Made by a program: the position numbers and the translations under genes. DNA of 14,405 bases. Origin: CAYMLL01 sp964390645 (lineage in GTDB: Bacteria > Planctomycetota > UBA8108). The stretch is taken from the NCBI GenBank assembly GCA_964390645.1, contig CAYMLL010000205.1, positions 1 to 14,405 on the forward strand, written 5' to 3'. The notes beneath the pieces are model-generated. The model was not told the origin of the DNA and did not search any database. It worked only from the letters and a program-made list of their open reading frames with translations. Shown piece by piece: positions 1 through 7,237 of this stretch (positions are counted from its first letter, which is position 1; each line of letters begins with the position of its first letter).

Positions 1-272
1 GAAGGACATTGCGGGGCGAAGTGCGCGCAAAAAAGGCCCGGCGGGAGAAGCCCCACACCGCAGAGCGTGACGAGCCGAGCGATCAGCTGCGCCCCACTGA
101 TGCTCGTGCCCGGCGGCGCCGGGGCGGCGCCGACCTCTCGAGTTCGGTCGTGCATGAAGACGATGATCTCGTGCTCGGGCCGGTCGCCGCTGGTGGACCG
201 GGCTCCGATCCGGCAGGCTCCGGGAGGTCGGTCCGTTGCGCGGCCTTCGGACCTCGTCGCGACGAGCGCCGC
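1..272. other. Edge spacer, no gene recognised
   Basis: This stretch lies downstream of the esterase-like gene and runs to the window edge. On the minus strand a frame beginning with ATG at 155 stays open to the edge (about 51 codons). It includes a moderately hydrophobic run (LIARLVTLCGVGLL), but there is no clear ribosome binding site and no family I recognise. It may be the start of a further minus-strand gene cut by the window, or a chance open frame in GC-rich DNA. I favour chance. The 240-272 part can fold, as described separately. Confidence 0.3.
240..272 (-). terminator. Stem-loop after the esterase-like gene (weak terminator candidate)
   Basis: Directly after the stop codon of the 273-1970 gene there is a perfect 14-base palindrome at 253-266 (CTCGTCGCGACGAG). 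It is flanked by outer arms GCGGC (240-244) and GCCGC (268-272) that can pair around it. No run of T follows on the minus strand, so this is not a classical intrinsic terminator. It could help end transcription or protect the 3' end. The palindrome is visible; the role is inferred. Confidence 0.3.
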
Positions 273-1970
273 TCAACGGCCGAGCAGCGCCTCGAGTCCG
301 TGGGCGAGCGCTCCGTTCCACGTTCGCGAGTTGTGGTTCGCGGCGAGGCGGGTGTACGTCACCTCGTAGCCCTTCGCCTCGAGGACATCGCGCAGGTGGC
401 GGTTCGAGCTGACGACGGGGCTTCCCTCCAGCTCGGCGACGGCCAGGTGGAAGCGCAGGGGCCGCGGCGGCGTCGTGCCGAGGCGTCGGGCGATGGACCC
501 GCCACCCTTCCCCTTCGCCGGAAGCAAGGCGGAGAAGTCGCCGCTCTCCGCGAGCACCTTCCCGAAGACCTCGCTGTGCCTCGACGCTGCGAACGCCGCC
601 AGCGTCGCGCCGATGCCGTTGCCGCCGACGACGTTGTCACCGGGCTCCTCGCTGACCATGTAGTTCTCGCGCGCCCACGCGACGAGCTCCTTGCCGACGA
701 AGCGCAGCAGCTCGTCGGAGAGCTCGAGCTCCTTGCTCTTCGATCCCTCGCCGTGGACCAGGAAGACGACGAGCGGCGGGATTCTCTTCTCGGCGATGAG
801 GTTGTCGAGGACGACGCGGGTCGCGCGGCGACTGTCGTAGTCCCCTCGGTCGAGGAGGAACACGGCCTTGCCGGGCGCGCCCTCGTCGTCGTAGTCGGGC
901 GGCGTGTAGACGGACACGAATCGGGTCTCGCCGAGCGCCTCGCTCCGGAGCCGCCGACGCTCGATGTCGCCGCTGGGTCTGTCGTCGACTGGCTCGAGCG
1001 CCTTCAGCGGCGGGGCGCCTGCCGCCTCGAGGAGCGAAAGGCCGTCAACGGTCTTGCGATTGAAGGGATCGGTGCTGGTCGACACGACGAGCATCGCCCC
1101 GGCGGCTTCCTTGCCGAAGGCGGGGACGCTGACCTTCTTCTCCACGTGGAACCCGTACGTGAACCGTGCTTCTCTCGGCAGCCCCTCGGTGCGGTACCAG
1201 AGGTCGCTGTCTCCGAGACGCTTCAGCGCCTTGAGCCTCCCCTTCGCAGGCCGCCCACCCTGAAGTCGAACGCGGGTCTCCCCGCCGCGGCCGCGCCACA
1301 GGAACGTGACGAGGTCGTGCCTGGCGTCGGGAACGGACTCCACGAGCGGGCCGCCATCCTTCGCGATCTCGGCCCAGAACGCGGGCAGGCTCGCCCTCCT
1401 TCCGAGGCGCAGGTCCTTCGCGAGCCTGTCAATCCGCGGGCTCCGGATCTCGACGCCTCCTGCCCTTGCGAGCGCTCCGTCGGTTCGAACCTCGATCTCC
1501 TTGCGGAACTGGAGAGTCCAGCTCGCCGTGTCTTCTCTGACCCACGTGTCCTCGAGGACGACCTCCCGCAGTTGACGTGCGGCGCTTCCTTCTTCCCGCT
1601 TCACCACGACCAGGCGGACCCGGAGGACGACCTCCTCGTCGCTCTTCTCCACGATGCGGGTGAGCTCGAACGTCACCTTGTCGTAGCTCGTCTCCTCGAA
1701 CCGCTCCAGCCAGAGACGCCGCCACGGACCTCGATCCAGGCTGCTCGAGTCCGTCGCCTCGAAGATGTAGTTGAAGTGGAAGATCTTCATGAAGGTCGGC
1801 ATCGTCTTCGTGCGGATCGCGGTAGACAGCGTCAGGTACTGTGCGCCGATCCCTTCGGGAAACGCGGGGCTCCTCGAGCCGTCTTCGGCCCCGGGTGCGA
1901 GCTCGACTGCCGTCGCGGGACCGACCAGAGCCAGAAAGAACAGCGTGAGTCGTCTCGATGTGCTTTTCAT
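273..1970 (-). CDS. Secreted enterochelin-esterase-like protein with Asn at the nucleophile site
   Basis: The 565-aa protein starts with a Sec signal peptide (residues 1-21, cut near ATA-VE). Residues about 40-165 resemble an NTF2/SnoaL-like fold, with a typical ending in which Trp and charged strands alternate (DTWVRED..WTL). Residues about 215-305 match the N-terminal domain of Fes/IroE-type enterochelin esterases (VTFLWRG, DLWYRTEGLP, RFTYGF, DPFN). Residues about 345-565 match the Fes alpha/beta-hydrolase domain (VSVYTPPDY, VFLLDRGDY, ELVAWARENY, EVFGKVLAESGDF, LRDVLEAKGYEVTY). Active members of the family have GxSxGG at the nucleophile elbow; here it reads GGNGIG (449-454), so Asn451 replaces Ser and Ile453 replaces Gly. 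The usual GGHD near the C-terminus is ANHN, with His546 kept. The fold is therefore clear but esterase activity is doubtful. A terminator separates it from the upstream oxidoreductase gene, so it probably has its own promoter. The ribosome site before ATG 1970 is weak (GAAGAAG). Fold assignment is confident, function is not. Confidence 0.8.
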   Translation of the reverse strand: MKSTSRRLTLFFLALVGPATAVELAPGAEDGSRSPAFPEGIGAQYLTLSTAIRTKTMPTFMKIFHFNYIFEATDSSSLDRGPWRRLWLERFEETSYDKVTFELTRIVEKSDEEVVLRVRLVVVKREEGSAARQLREVVLEDTWVREDTASWTLQFRKEIEVRTDGALARAGGVEIRSPRIDRLAKDLRLGRRASLPAFWAEIAKDGGPLVESVPDARHDLVTFLWRGRGGETRVRLQGGRPAKGRLKALKRLGDSDLWYRTEGLPREARFTYGFHVEKKVSVPAFGKEAAGAMLVVSTSTDPFNRKTVDGLSLLEAAGAPPLKALEPVDDRPSGDIERRRLRSEALGETRFVSVYTPPDYDDEGAPGKAVFLLDRGDYDSRRATRVVLDNLIAEKRIPPLVVFLVHGEGSKSKELELSDELLRFVGKELVAWARENYMVSEEPGDNVVGGNGIGATLAAFAASRHSEVFGKVLAESGDFSALLPAKGKGGGSIARRLGTTPPRPLRFHLAVAELEGSPVVSSNRHLRDVLEAKGYEVTYTRLAANHNSRTWNGALAHGLEALLGR

Positions 1971-2159
1971 GAATCTTCTTCGCGCAGCTGCGACGGACCC
2001 GTCAAAGATCCTGGAGAACGGGGCACGATCCGATCACCGGGTCGGGAGGCCCGTCGTGACGTTCGGAGTTCGGTCGCGGAGATACCTTCAGGAGACCGGC
2101 GCCTCGACCCTCCTGTCTTCGAGGCTCCGCGTCCTCTGCATGGAGAGATTTCGAGGACG

Positions 2160-2203
2160 AAAAACGGCCGTGGAAGACGCCGGCATGCACGCTCCCACGG
2201 CCG
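2160..2203 (-). terminator. Intrinsic terminator of the Gfo/Idh/MocA gene
   Basis: Read on the minus strand, CGGCCGTGG (2203-2195) pairs perfectly with CCACGGCCG (2173-2165), and TTTTT (2164-2160) follows at once. Three more inner pairs, including one G-T, can extend the 9-bp stem. It begins 16 bases after the stop codon of the 2220-3683 gene. This is a textbook intrinsic terminator. It implies that the downstream esterase-like gene is transcribed separately, apart from any read-through. Confidence 0.88.
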
Positions 2204-2219
2204 GTCTCGCAGAGCCGGT

Positions 2220-3683
2220 TCAGACCTTCTCGACCTCCGGGATCTCGAAGCCGGCGCGGTTGGGATCGCGCAGCAGCGCGTTGGCCGCCGCGGCGTGGTC
2301 ACCGCTGTGCTTCTCGGTCTTCGGATCGAAGGTCAGCATCGGGCCGACGGTGTACTTCGCCTCGTTCTCGGGAACCTGGCAGCCGTCCTTCAGAATCGAG
2401 TGCAGCTTCATGAAGTGCTCGTAGGCGGCCTTGTTGTCGCCGAAGCTTCCCGCCTTCTCGTTGAAGGGGACCTCCGTGCCGAGACGGTACGAGTTGTTCA
2501 TGAGGTGACCGACCACGCAGCTGTAGTGCGCCTCGCGCATGTTGCCGTTGGCCATCATCGGATCACCGGCGCGGCAGGCGGCGATGAAGCTGCCCCAGTT
2601 GCCGCCGGGCGTCACCTTGCCACCGGGTACCGAGACGCGCTCACCCTTGCTGCTACCCTTGGCGTAGTAGTTCCCGCGGATGATCTTGCCGCCATCCTCG
2701 AAGTAGTACTCGTTCTCGACCTGCCTCTGGTAGCCCTTGTAGTTGACGTTGCGCACGTTGAAGAAGACCCACTGACCGTTGGGGTACTCCGCAGCGCCGA
2801 ACATCGAGTTGGGCGTCTCGCCCTGGTCGTTCCACTTGAAGCGACCACCGAGCGCGAAGGCGCGCTTCGGGTGCAGCTGATCGTCGTCGATCGCCCACTG
2901 CGCGACGTCCAGCTGGTGCGTGCCCTGGTTGTTGAGGTCGCCGTTGCCCGTGTCCCAGAACCAGTGCCAGTTGTAGTGCACGTAGTTGCCGTGGTACTCC
3001 TTCACCTTGGCCGGGCCGCGCCAGAGATTCCAGTCGAGGGTCGACGGCGGATCGGACGGTTTCTTCCGGCCGATGCCTCCTCGCGGCTTGCAGCAATAGC
3101 CGTAGGCGATCTTCAGCTTTCCCCACTTGCCGGCCTTGATGGCCTCGTGAAGCCCGGCGACTCCGCTGCTGCTGCGCTGCTGCGTGCCGTGCTGGATGAC
3201 CACGCCGTACTTCTTCCACGCCTCCATGGCGACGCGGCCCTCGTGGATGTCGTGGCTGGCCGGCTTCTCGACGTAGCAGTGCTTCTTGGCCTGGGCGGCC
3301 CAGATCGTCATCAGGGAGTGCCAGTGGTTCGGCGTGGCGACGGAGATCGCGTCGATCTTCTTGTCGTCGAGGGCTCTGCGGATGTCGCTCTCACCCTGCA
3401 CCTTGTAGCGTTTCCCCGCCTTCTTCTGCTGGCTCTGCACCCGGCGGCCGAGGACCCTGGAGTCGGGCTCGATGAGGTAGGCGAGGTCGACGCCCTTGAT
3501 GCCGCCAAAGCCTCCGATGTGGCTGCCGCCGCGACCGTTCAGTCCGGCGACCGCCATGCGGAGCCGGTCGCTCGAGCCGAGGACGGCGCCGTCGACCGCG
3601 ATCGCCGGCAGACCGACGGTCGTCGCCGCTGCAGCGGTCCCGAGGGTTCCCTTGAGGAAGCTCCTACGATTCATTCTGCGCAT
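2220..3683 (-). CDS. Tat-exported Gfo/Idh/MocA-family oxidoreductase
   Basis: The 487-aa protein belongs to the NAD(P)-dependent Gfo/Idh/MocA family, whose members oxidise, reduce or rearrange sugars and cyclitols. A twin-arginine signal opens it (NRRSFLK at 5-11, then an Ala-rich core to about residue 32), so it is folded with cofactor before export. The Rossmann domain follows: dinucleotide-binding loop VAGLNGRGGSH (45-55), acidic residue after strand 2 (IEPD, 71-74), SVATPNHWH (114-122) and the EKP motif (139-141) carrying the family's catalytic Lys140. The C-terminal substrate domain contains GNGDLNNQGTHQLDVAQW (246-263), with His256 as the likely catalytic histidine. The start at 3683 is chosen because AGGAG (3696-3692) lies eight bases upstream; the open frame runs further up to 4211, but that part is low-complexity and would bury the Tat signal. 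Such Tat-tagged members are very abundant in Planctomycetota. The exact sugar substrate cannot be read from the sequence. Confidence 0.95.
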   Translation of the reverse strand: MRRMNRRSFLKGTLGTAAAATTVGLPAIAVDGAVLGSSDRLRMAVAGLNGRGGSHIGGFGGIKGVDLAYLIEPDSRVLGRRVQSQQKKAGKRYKVQGESDIRRALDDKKIDAISVATPNHWHSLMTIWAAQAKKHCYVEKPASHDIHEGRVAMEAWKKYGVVIQHGTQQRSSSGVAGLHEAIKAGKWGKLKIAYGYCCKPRGGIGRKKPSDPPSTLDWNLWRGPAKVKEYHGNYVHYNWHWFWDTGNGDLNNQGTHQLDVAQWAIDDDQLHPKRAFALGGRFKWNDQGETPNSMFGAAEYPNGQWVFFNVRNVNYKGYQRQVENEYYFEDGGKIIRGNYYAKGSSKGERVSVPGGKVTPGGNWGSFIAACRAGDPMMANGNMREAHYSCVVGHLMNNSYRLGTEVPFNEKAGSFGDNKAAYEHFMKLHSILKDGCQVPENEAKYTVGPMLTFDPKTEKHSGDHAAAANALLRDPNRAGFEIPEVEKV

Positions 3684-4277
3684 CTGCGATTCTCCTGCTT
3701 TGCGGTGTTGACGTCCGGAGGCCGCCAGGCACGAGGGAAGCGCGCACCGCGGCCGCGGACGCACCGACCTCATCCCCTGAAGAGTAACGCAATTCCCTAC
3801 GAGAACACAGCTTCTCCCGTGGACGATGGATGTCTGGCCGGGTGGAGGATAGCGGCACCGGCGCTCGCCGGGTCGCCGGGACGAGCACGTCTCGGAGGCT
3901 GACGGGCGTCGGGGCGTCGGTCGCGGCATCCAGCCGTGGCGGGAGCGGTCGACTCGCGGAGTCCGGGTCGCCCCGGCGAGCGCCGCTCGTTCTCGCTCGC
4001 GGGGGGGATCGGGGAAGCCCGGCTTCCGCCCGCGGTCGGGCGTCTTGAAGGTCCGAGCATTCTGTCCGGTCGATGGAGCGCTGTCCTGTCCCTGCCCGCC
4101 GGTCCTGCGGTGCCGGACCCCGCCGCAAGGTCGACTCGAAGAGCCTTCCCGACGCAGCCGATACGGACGACGACGGCGAGATCGAGGTGACCGACGCGCG
4201 AGTGAGGCCACGAGGTGAAAGGGACCGTACGGGCGGGAACGATCTGATCGCGCCTTGCGGCGTCTGCTGCGGGCGGT
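3684..4277. other. Divergent intergenic region, no gene recognised
   Basis: This spacer separates the minus-strand oxidoreductase from the plus-strand hydrolase and must hold both promoters. The plus-strand promoter is listed separately; I could not place a convincing one for the oxidoreductase. Visible structure includes a 12-base palindrome CCGCGGCCGCGG (3747-3758), a near-tandem GGGCGTCGG (3904-3912 and 3912-3920), and a small hairpin GGAAGC-CCG-GCTTCC (4013-4027). Open frames here are short, lack ribosome sites and have no recognisable domain, so I treat the region as non-coding. Confidence 0.6.
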
Positions 4278-4305
4278 TTGTCATGGCTTCTTGAAGTGAT
4301 ATGCT
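4278..4305 (+). promoter_or_regulatory. Sigma70-type promoter of the secreted hydrolase gene
   Basis: TTGTCA (4278-4283, five of six consensus bases) is followed after 16 bases by TATGCT (4300-4305, four of six). Transcription would start near 4312, leaving a leader of about 35 bases with GGGAG at 4335-4339 and GTG at 4346. The in-frame ATG at 4301 falls inside the -10 box, so it cannot be the start if this promoter is used. Confidence 0.65.
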
Positions 4306-4345
4306 GGGCCCGCCAGAGGACTCTGTTCTGAACCGGGAGACTGTC

Positions 4346-5143
4346 GTGCCTCGAACAACACTCGTTCTCGCATTCTCTCTCATCGCTTTCATGGCCACTG
4401 CTGACGGGGTCGTCAGCGCGCAGACCGGAGGTGGCAAGAAAGCCCGACCACCGACACGAAACAGCCACTACGCCCGCAAGGAATTCGAGGCGAAGGACGG
4501 ATCGAAGCTGGTCTACTACCTCATGACGCCGAGACGCTACGACGCCAAGCGCAAGTACGCGTTGGTCCTGGCACTGCACGGCCGTGGTGGAAACTCGACG
4601 GCTGCTGACATCCTGGGCCGCGACGAGTTCCGCGAGATGTATCCCTGTTTCGTCCTCGCTCCCGTGTCACCGAGACCGTTCAGCTGGGCATCACCCAGGG
4701 GGTCTGCCAGGGGCGGGAAGACGCGTTCGCTCAAGATGCCCGCCGTCATTCAAGCTCTCGAGGCGCTGCAAGAGGAGGTCGCCGTCGACGCGGATCGGAT
4801 CTACGTGACCGGACAATCGATGGGCGGGTTCGGATCCTTCGGTGCGGTCGCGGCGCGACCGGAGCTGTTTGCGGCTGCCGTTCCGATCTGTGGCGGCTGG
4901 GCCCCCGGCGAGGCGAAGGCGATGGCCAGGGTGCCGTTCTGGATTTTTCACGGCGCGGATGACAAGGTCGTTCCGGTCTCCAGCTCGCAGAGGATGGTCA
5001 AGGCGCTGAAAGTCGCCGGCGCAAGACCGAAGTACACCGAGTACCCCGGGGTGAAGCACAACAGCTGGATGAAGGCCTACCAGAGCCGCGAGCTATGGAA
5101 ATGGATGTTCGAGCAACGGCGGCCGAGCGCGCCCGAGAAGTAG
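4346..5143 (+). CDS. Secreted alpha/beta hydrolase (polyhydroxybutyrate depolymerase/feruloyl-esterase style)
   Basis: The 265-aa protein is a compact single-domain alpha/beta hydrolase of the secreted esterase group often annotated as prolyl oligopeptidase family, phospholipase/carboxylesterase or LpqC-like. It starts with a Sec signal peptide (MPRTTLVLAF to about VVSA-Q, residue 25). The oxyanion region is LALHGRGGN (75-83). The nucleophile elbow is TGQSMGGFG with Ser158. The acid is in FHGADDKVVP (Asp206) and the base in PGVKHNSW (His238), so the triad is complete. GTG at 4346 is preferred because GGGAG lies six bases upstream and a promoter overlaps the alternative ATG at 4301; that longer form would add 15 polar residues before the signal. 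It probably cleaves an ester in a polysaccharide side chain or polyester outside the cytoplasm. The natural substrate is unknown. It is transcribed alone. Confidence 0.9.
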   Translation: MPRTTLVLAFSLIAFMATADGVVSAQTGGGKKARPPTRNSHYARKEFEAKDGSKLVYYLMTPRRYDAKRKYALVLALHGRGGNSTAADILGRDEFREMYPCFVLAPVSPRPFSWASPRGSARGGKTRSLKMPAVIQALEALQEEVAVDADRIYVTGQSMGGFGSFGAVAARPELFAAAVPICGGWAPGEAKAMARVPFWIFHGADDKVVPVSSSQRMVKALKVAGARPKYTEYPGVKHNSWMKAYQSRELWKWMFEQRRPSAPEK

Positions 5144-5593
5144 CGAGTGGTTCGAGTCCGACCCGGATGAAGCCCGCCGGTACTCGCACTCCGGCTCTCT
5201 CTCGTGAGAGAGCGGAATGCCGGGGTCCACCGGGGGGCTGTTTCAAGACCCGCTGAGTCGACTCGAGGCGAGTTCGTCCTGGCTCCTCCCCGCCTCACCT
5301 CCCGGATCACGTCGTCATTCCCGTGTCGATTCCGGCGCGGATGGCCGCCTTCGCGCCGTATCAGCCTTCTTGACGGGTAGCTGTCTCGGCCTCTGCGACG
5401 AGGTGGGGTACGACGTCGCCCGGCGCTCGCGCTCGAGACGCGGGCGTTGCCAGGGGCCGTGGTCGGGGCCCCTCGAGTCCCCGGGGTGGAGCCCTGTCGG
5501 GCGCCGGGGTGGAGAGCCTCGATGTCCGACGAGAGCTCGCTCCGCCCGGACGGAAGCGTGGCGCGCCGCGCTCGCTGGCCGTGCGTGAAGGAG
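5144..5593. other. Convergent intergenic region, no gene recognised
   Basis: About 450 bases lie between the convergent hydrolase and DUF1501 genes. The left end holds a stem-loop and the right end an inverted repeat, both listed separately. An 11-base direct repeat CCGGGGTGGAG occurs at 5481-5491 and 5504-5514. The open frames crossing here are Arg/Ser/Gly-rich, have no ribosome site and resemble no family. I see no gene. Confidence 0.6.
5189..5225 (+). terminator. Stem-loop downstream of the hydrolase gene (terminator candidate)
   Basis: CTCCGGC (5189-5195) pairs with GCCGGGG (5219-5225) with one wobble, around an inner hairpin CTCTCT (5197-5202) and AGAGAG (5207-5212). It starts about 45 bases after the hydrolase stop codon. 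No T-run follows, so termination by this element alone is uncertain. Confidence 0.35.
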
Positions 5594-5608
5594 CTAAACG
5601 AGCTCCTT
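5588..5608 (-). repeat. Inverted repeat spanning the stop codon of the DUF1501 gene
   Basis: AAGGAGCT (5588-5595) and AGCTCCTT (5601-5608) are perfect 8-base inverted arms around a 5-base loop. The minus-strand stop codon TAG (5596-5594) lies at the edge of one arm, so the hairpin straddles the end of the coding sequence. Only two T residues close the stem. It may serve as a compact 3' end or terminator. Confidence 0.4.
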
Positions 5609-6967
5609 GACCACGGAGCCCTCCGGGAGCATCGGCATCCGGCGTCCCTGAGCGATGACCTCCGCCTTGGGGTCGAGCCCCAGGGCGTGGTAGACGGTGG
5701 CCACGAAATCGGCCACGGACACCGGGCGATCCGTGGGGACGGCGCCGTAGTTGTCGCTGGCGCCGACCACCCGGCCGGTCTTGACGCCGCCTCCGCCCAG
5801 GGTGAGGCTGAAGCAGCGTCCCCAGTGGTCGCGCCCCGGCCCTCGCTTCTCCTTGCTGATCCTGGGCGTTCGTCCGAACTCGCCCGCCGTGATGACGAGC
5901 GTGCTCTCCAGCAGGCCGCGGTCGTCGAGATCGTTCAGGAGCGCGGAGTAGCTGCTGTCGTAGATCGGCAGCTGCACGTCGAGGTGAGGGAAGATTCCCC
6001 AGTGGTGGTCCCAGGCGTAGATCCCCGTGTCCACGTAGCCCTGGACGGTCACGAATCGCACGCCTGCCTCGACCAGACGTCGCGCCATGAGCATCCCCTG
6101 CCCGACCCGGTTGCGTCCATAGGCGTCACGGAGCTTCGCCGGCTCCTTCGACAGATCGAACGCCTCCCTGGCTTTCCCGGAGGTCGACAGCTCGAGGGCC
6201 TGCGCCGTGAACGTGTCATGCACACGGGAGAACTCGAGCTGGCTCTCGCGCTCGGCCTGGTAGCGGTCGAGTGATCGGAGCAGCTTGCGGCGACCGGCTC
6301 GACGGCTGATGTCGATGCCCTCCGCCGTATCGAATGTCCTGACGGAGAAGCTCGGAGAGCTCGGATCCTGCTTGATCAGGAACGGGTTGTGGGTGCTCCC
6401 GAGAAACCCTCCATGACCGGGGGCGCTGTAGGCCGGGTGCTTCATGTCTCCCATGTGCACGAACGGCGGGACGAGGGCCTGCTGCCGCTGTTGCAGACTG
6501 AGGACCGCACCGATTCCGGGCGCCTGCAAGTCCCTGTCGACGGGACTTCCGCACATGATGTGGACGTCGCCTTCACCATGCTTGGAGGAGTACGAGTGCA
6601 TCGATCGAATCAGCGAGAACTTGTCGGCGCAGTCGCGGAGCTTCGGCAGCCGTTCGCTCAGCTGCAAGCCCGGAATTCTGGTCGGAGCCGGTGAGTACTT
6701 CCCGCGGACTTCACGCGGCATGTCCGGCTTCATGTCGTACATGTCGAGGTGGCTCGCGCCGCCTTGCAGGAACATGAAGATCACGTTGATCCGCTTCTTG
6801 ACGTCACTCCGAGCCTCGCTCGCCAGGACTTCGCAGAGCGAGAGCCCCAGCGGGGAGATGGCGCCGATCGCCAGGCCGCCCATCTTGAAGAAGTCCCGGC
6901 GACTCGCGGTGGGTGAAGTGGAGCTCGAGGAGGTCATCCGTTCATCGGTTCCCGTCGACCGGCTCAT
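5594..6967 (-). CDS. DUF1501 family protein, Tat-exported
   Basis: The 457-aa protein is a full-length DUF1501 member, a family related to the alkaline phosphatase/sulfatase fold and greatly expanded in Planctomycetota. It has a twin-arginine signal (SRRDFFKMG, 22-30, then a hydrophobic core to about residue 48). Family blocks are all present: FLQGGASHLDMYDMKPD (66-82), RSMHSYSSKHGEGDVH (121-136), AWDHHWG (318-324), LVITAGEFGRTPRI (357-370), GRDHWG (378-383) and GGGGVKTGRVVGASDNYG (391-408). The repeated Asp/His motifs suggest metal binding, by analogy with the superfamily; no reaction is established. In planctomycetes these genes usually follow a DUF1549/DUF1553 cytochrome-like gene. Here none is adjacent, and the gene stands alone between 270- and 450-base spacers. 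The start at 6967 is the most upstream ATG; Met11 (6937) is an alternative that keeps the Tat motif. Neither has a strong ribosome site. Confidence 0.93.
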   Translation of the reverse strand: MSRSTGTDERMTSSSSTSPTASRRDFFKMGGLAIGAISPLGLSLCEVLASEARSDVKKRINVIFMFLQGGASHLDMYDMKPDMPREVRGKYSPAPTRIPGLQLSERLPKLRDCADKFSLIRSMHSYSSKHGEGDVHIMCGSPVDRDLQAPGIGAVLSLQQRQQALVPPFVHMGDMKHPAYSAPGHGGFLGSTHNPFLIKQDPSSPSFSVRTFDTAEGIDISRRAGRRKLLRSLDRYQAERESQLEFSRVHDTFTAQALELSTSGKAREAFDLSKEPAKLRDAYGRNRVGQGMLMARRLVEAGVRFVTVQGYVDTGIYAWDHHWGIFPHLDVQLPIYDSSYSALLNDLDDRGLLESTLVITAGEFGRTPRISKEKRGPGRDHWGRCFSLTLGGGGVKTGRVVGASDNYGAVPTDRPVSVADFVATVYHALGLDPKAEVIAQGRRMPMLPEGSVVKELV

Positions 6968-7237
6968 CCTATCGGTCTGGTGTCACCCGGGCCACGGTGA
7001 AAGAGCCACGGGCGGAGTCGCGTGGACCGCGCTTGCAGGCCGGGCGTGACAGCGACCCGTTCTCTCCACGGCGGTCGGAAGCGTCGATGATCATGATCGC
7101 GTATCGTGCATCGATCCGGTCGCCGTGCAACAGTCCTCCGCCGCTGACCTCGTGAGCCCCGGCTGGGTGGGTGGGGCCGCCGCGGAATCGATCTGCGGCG
7201 CCCGTCCGGGGCGGGTCGAGGCGGCAGGCTCACCGGC
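6968..7237. other. Spacer upstream of the DUF1501 gene with clustered palindromes
   Basis: This 270-base spacer lies between two minus-strand genes and holds the leader of DUF1501 and the 3' end region of the deaminase. GATCATGATC (7089-7098) is a perfect 10-base palindrome overlapping ATGATCAT (7087-7094), and several more CGAT units follow within 25 bases. This could be an operator for DUF1501, or chance. A short hairpin CGCCC/GGGCG (7199-7203 and 7209-7213) sits about 25 bases after the deaminase stop, without a T-run. No gene is visible. Confidence 0.35.

Noticed and set aside
3747..3758. CCGCGGCCGCGG palindrome as an operator
   Set aside because: Palindromes made only of G and C are expected by chance in DNA of this composition, and its position about 65 bases upstream of the oxidoreductase start is not supported by any other signal.
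9..3902. A 1297-codon open frame on the plus strand
   Set aside because: It runs antisense to two well-supported genes and through the strong terminator between them. It is rich in Arg, Ala, Val and Asp, has no recognisable domain and no ribosome site. Long antisense frames are a known side effect of GC-rich codon use.
3684..4211. N-terminal extension of the oxidoreductase frame by 176 residues
   Set aside because: The extension is Arg/Pro/Ser-rich, lies before a clear Tat signal and an AGGAG site, and would stop export.
4301..4345. ATG at 4301 as start of the secreted hydrolase
   Set aside because: It falls within the likely -10 box and adds polar residues before the signal peptide. GTG 4346 has the better ribosome site.
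5217..5588. A possible 123-residue protein in the spacer
   Set aside because: Its composition is Arg/Ser/Gly-rich, it begins within the hydrolase's downstream stem-loop, and it has no domain or ribosome site.
5447..6274. A 275-codon open frame on the plus strand
   Set aside because: It overlaps the DUF1501 gene in antisense, has no ribosome site and reads as low-complexity sequence.
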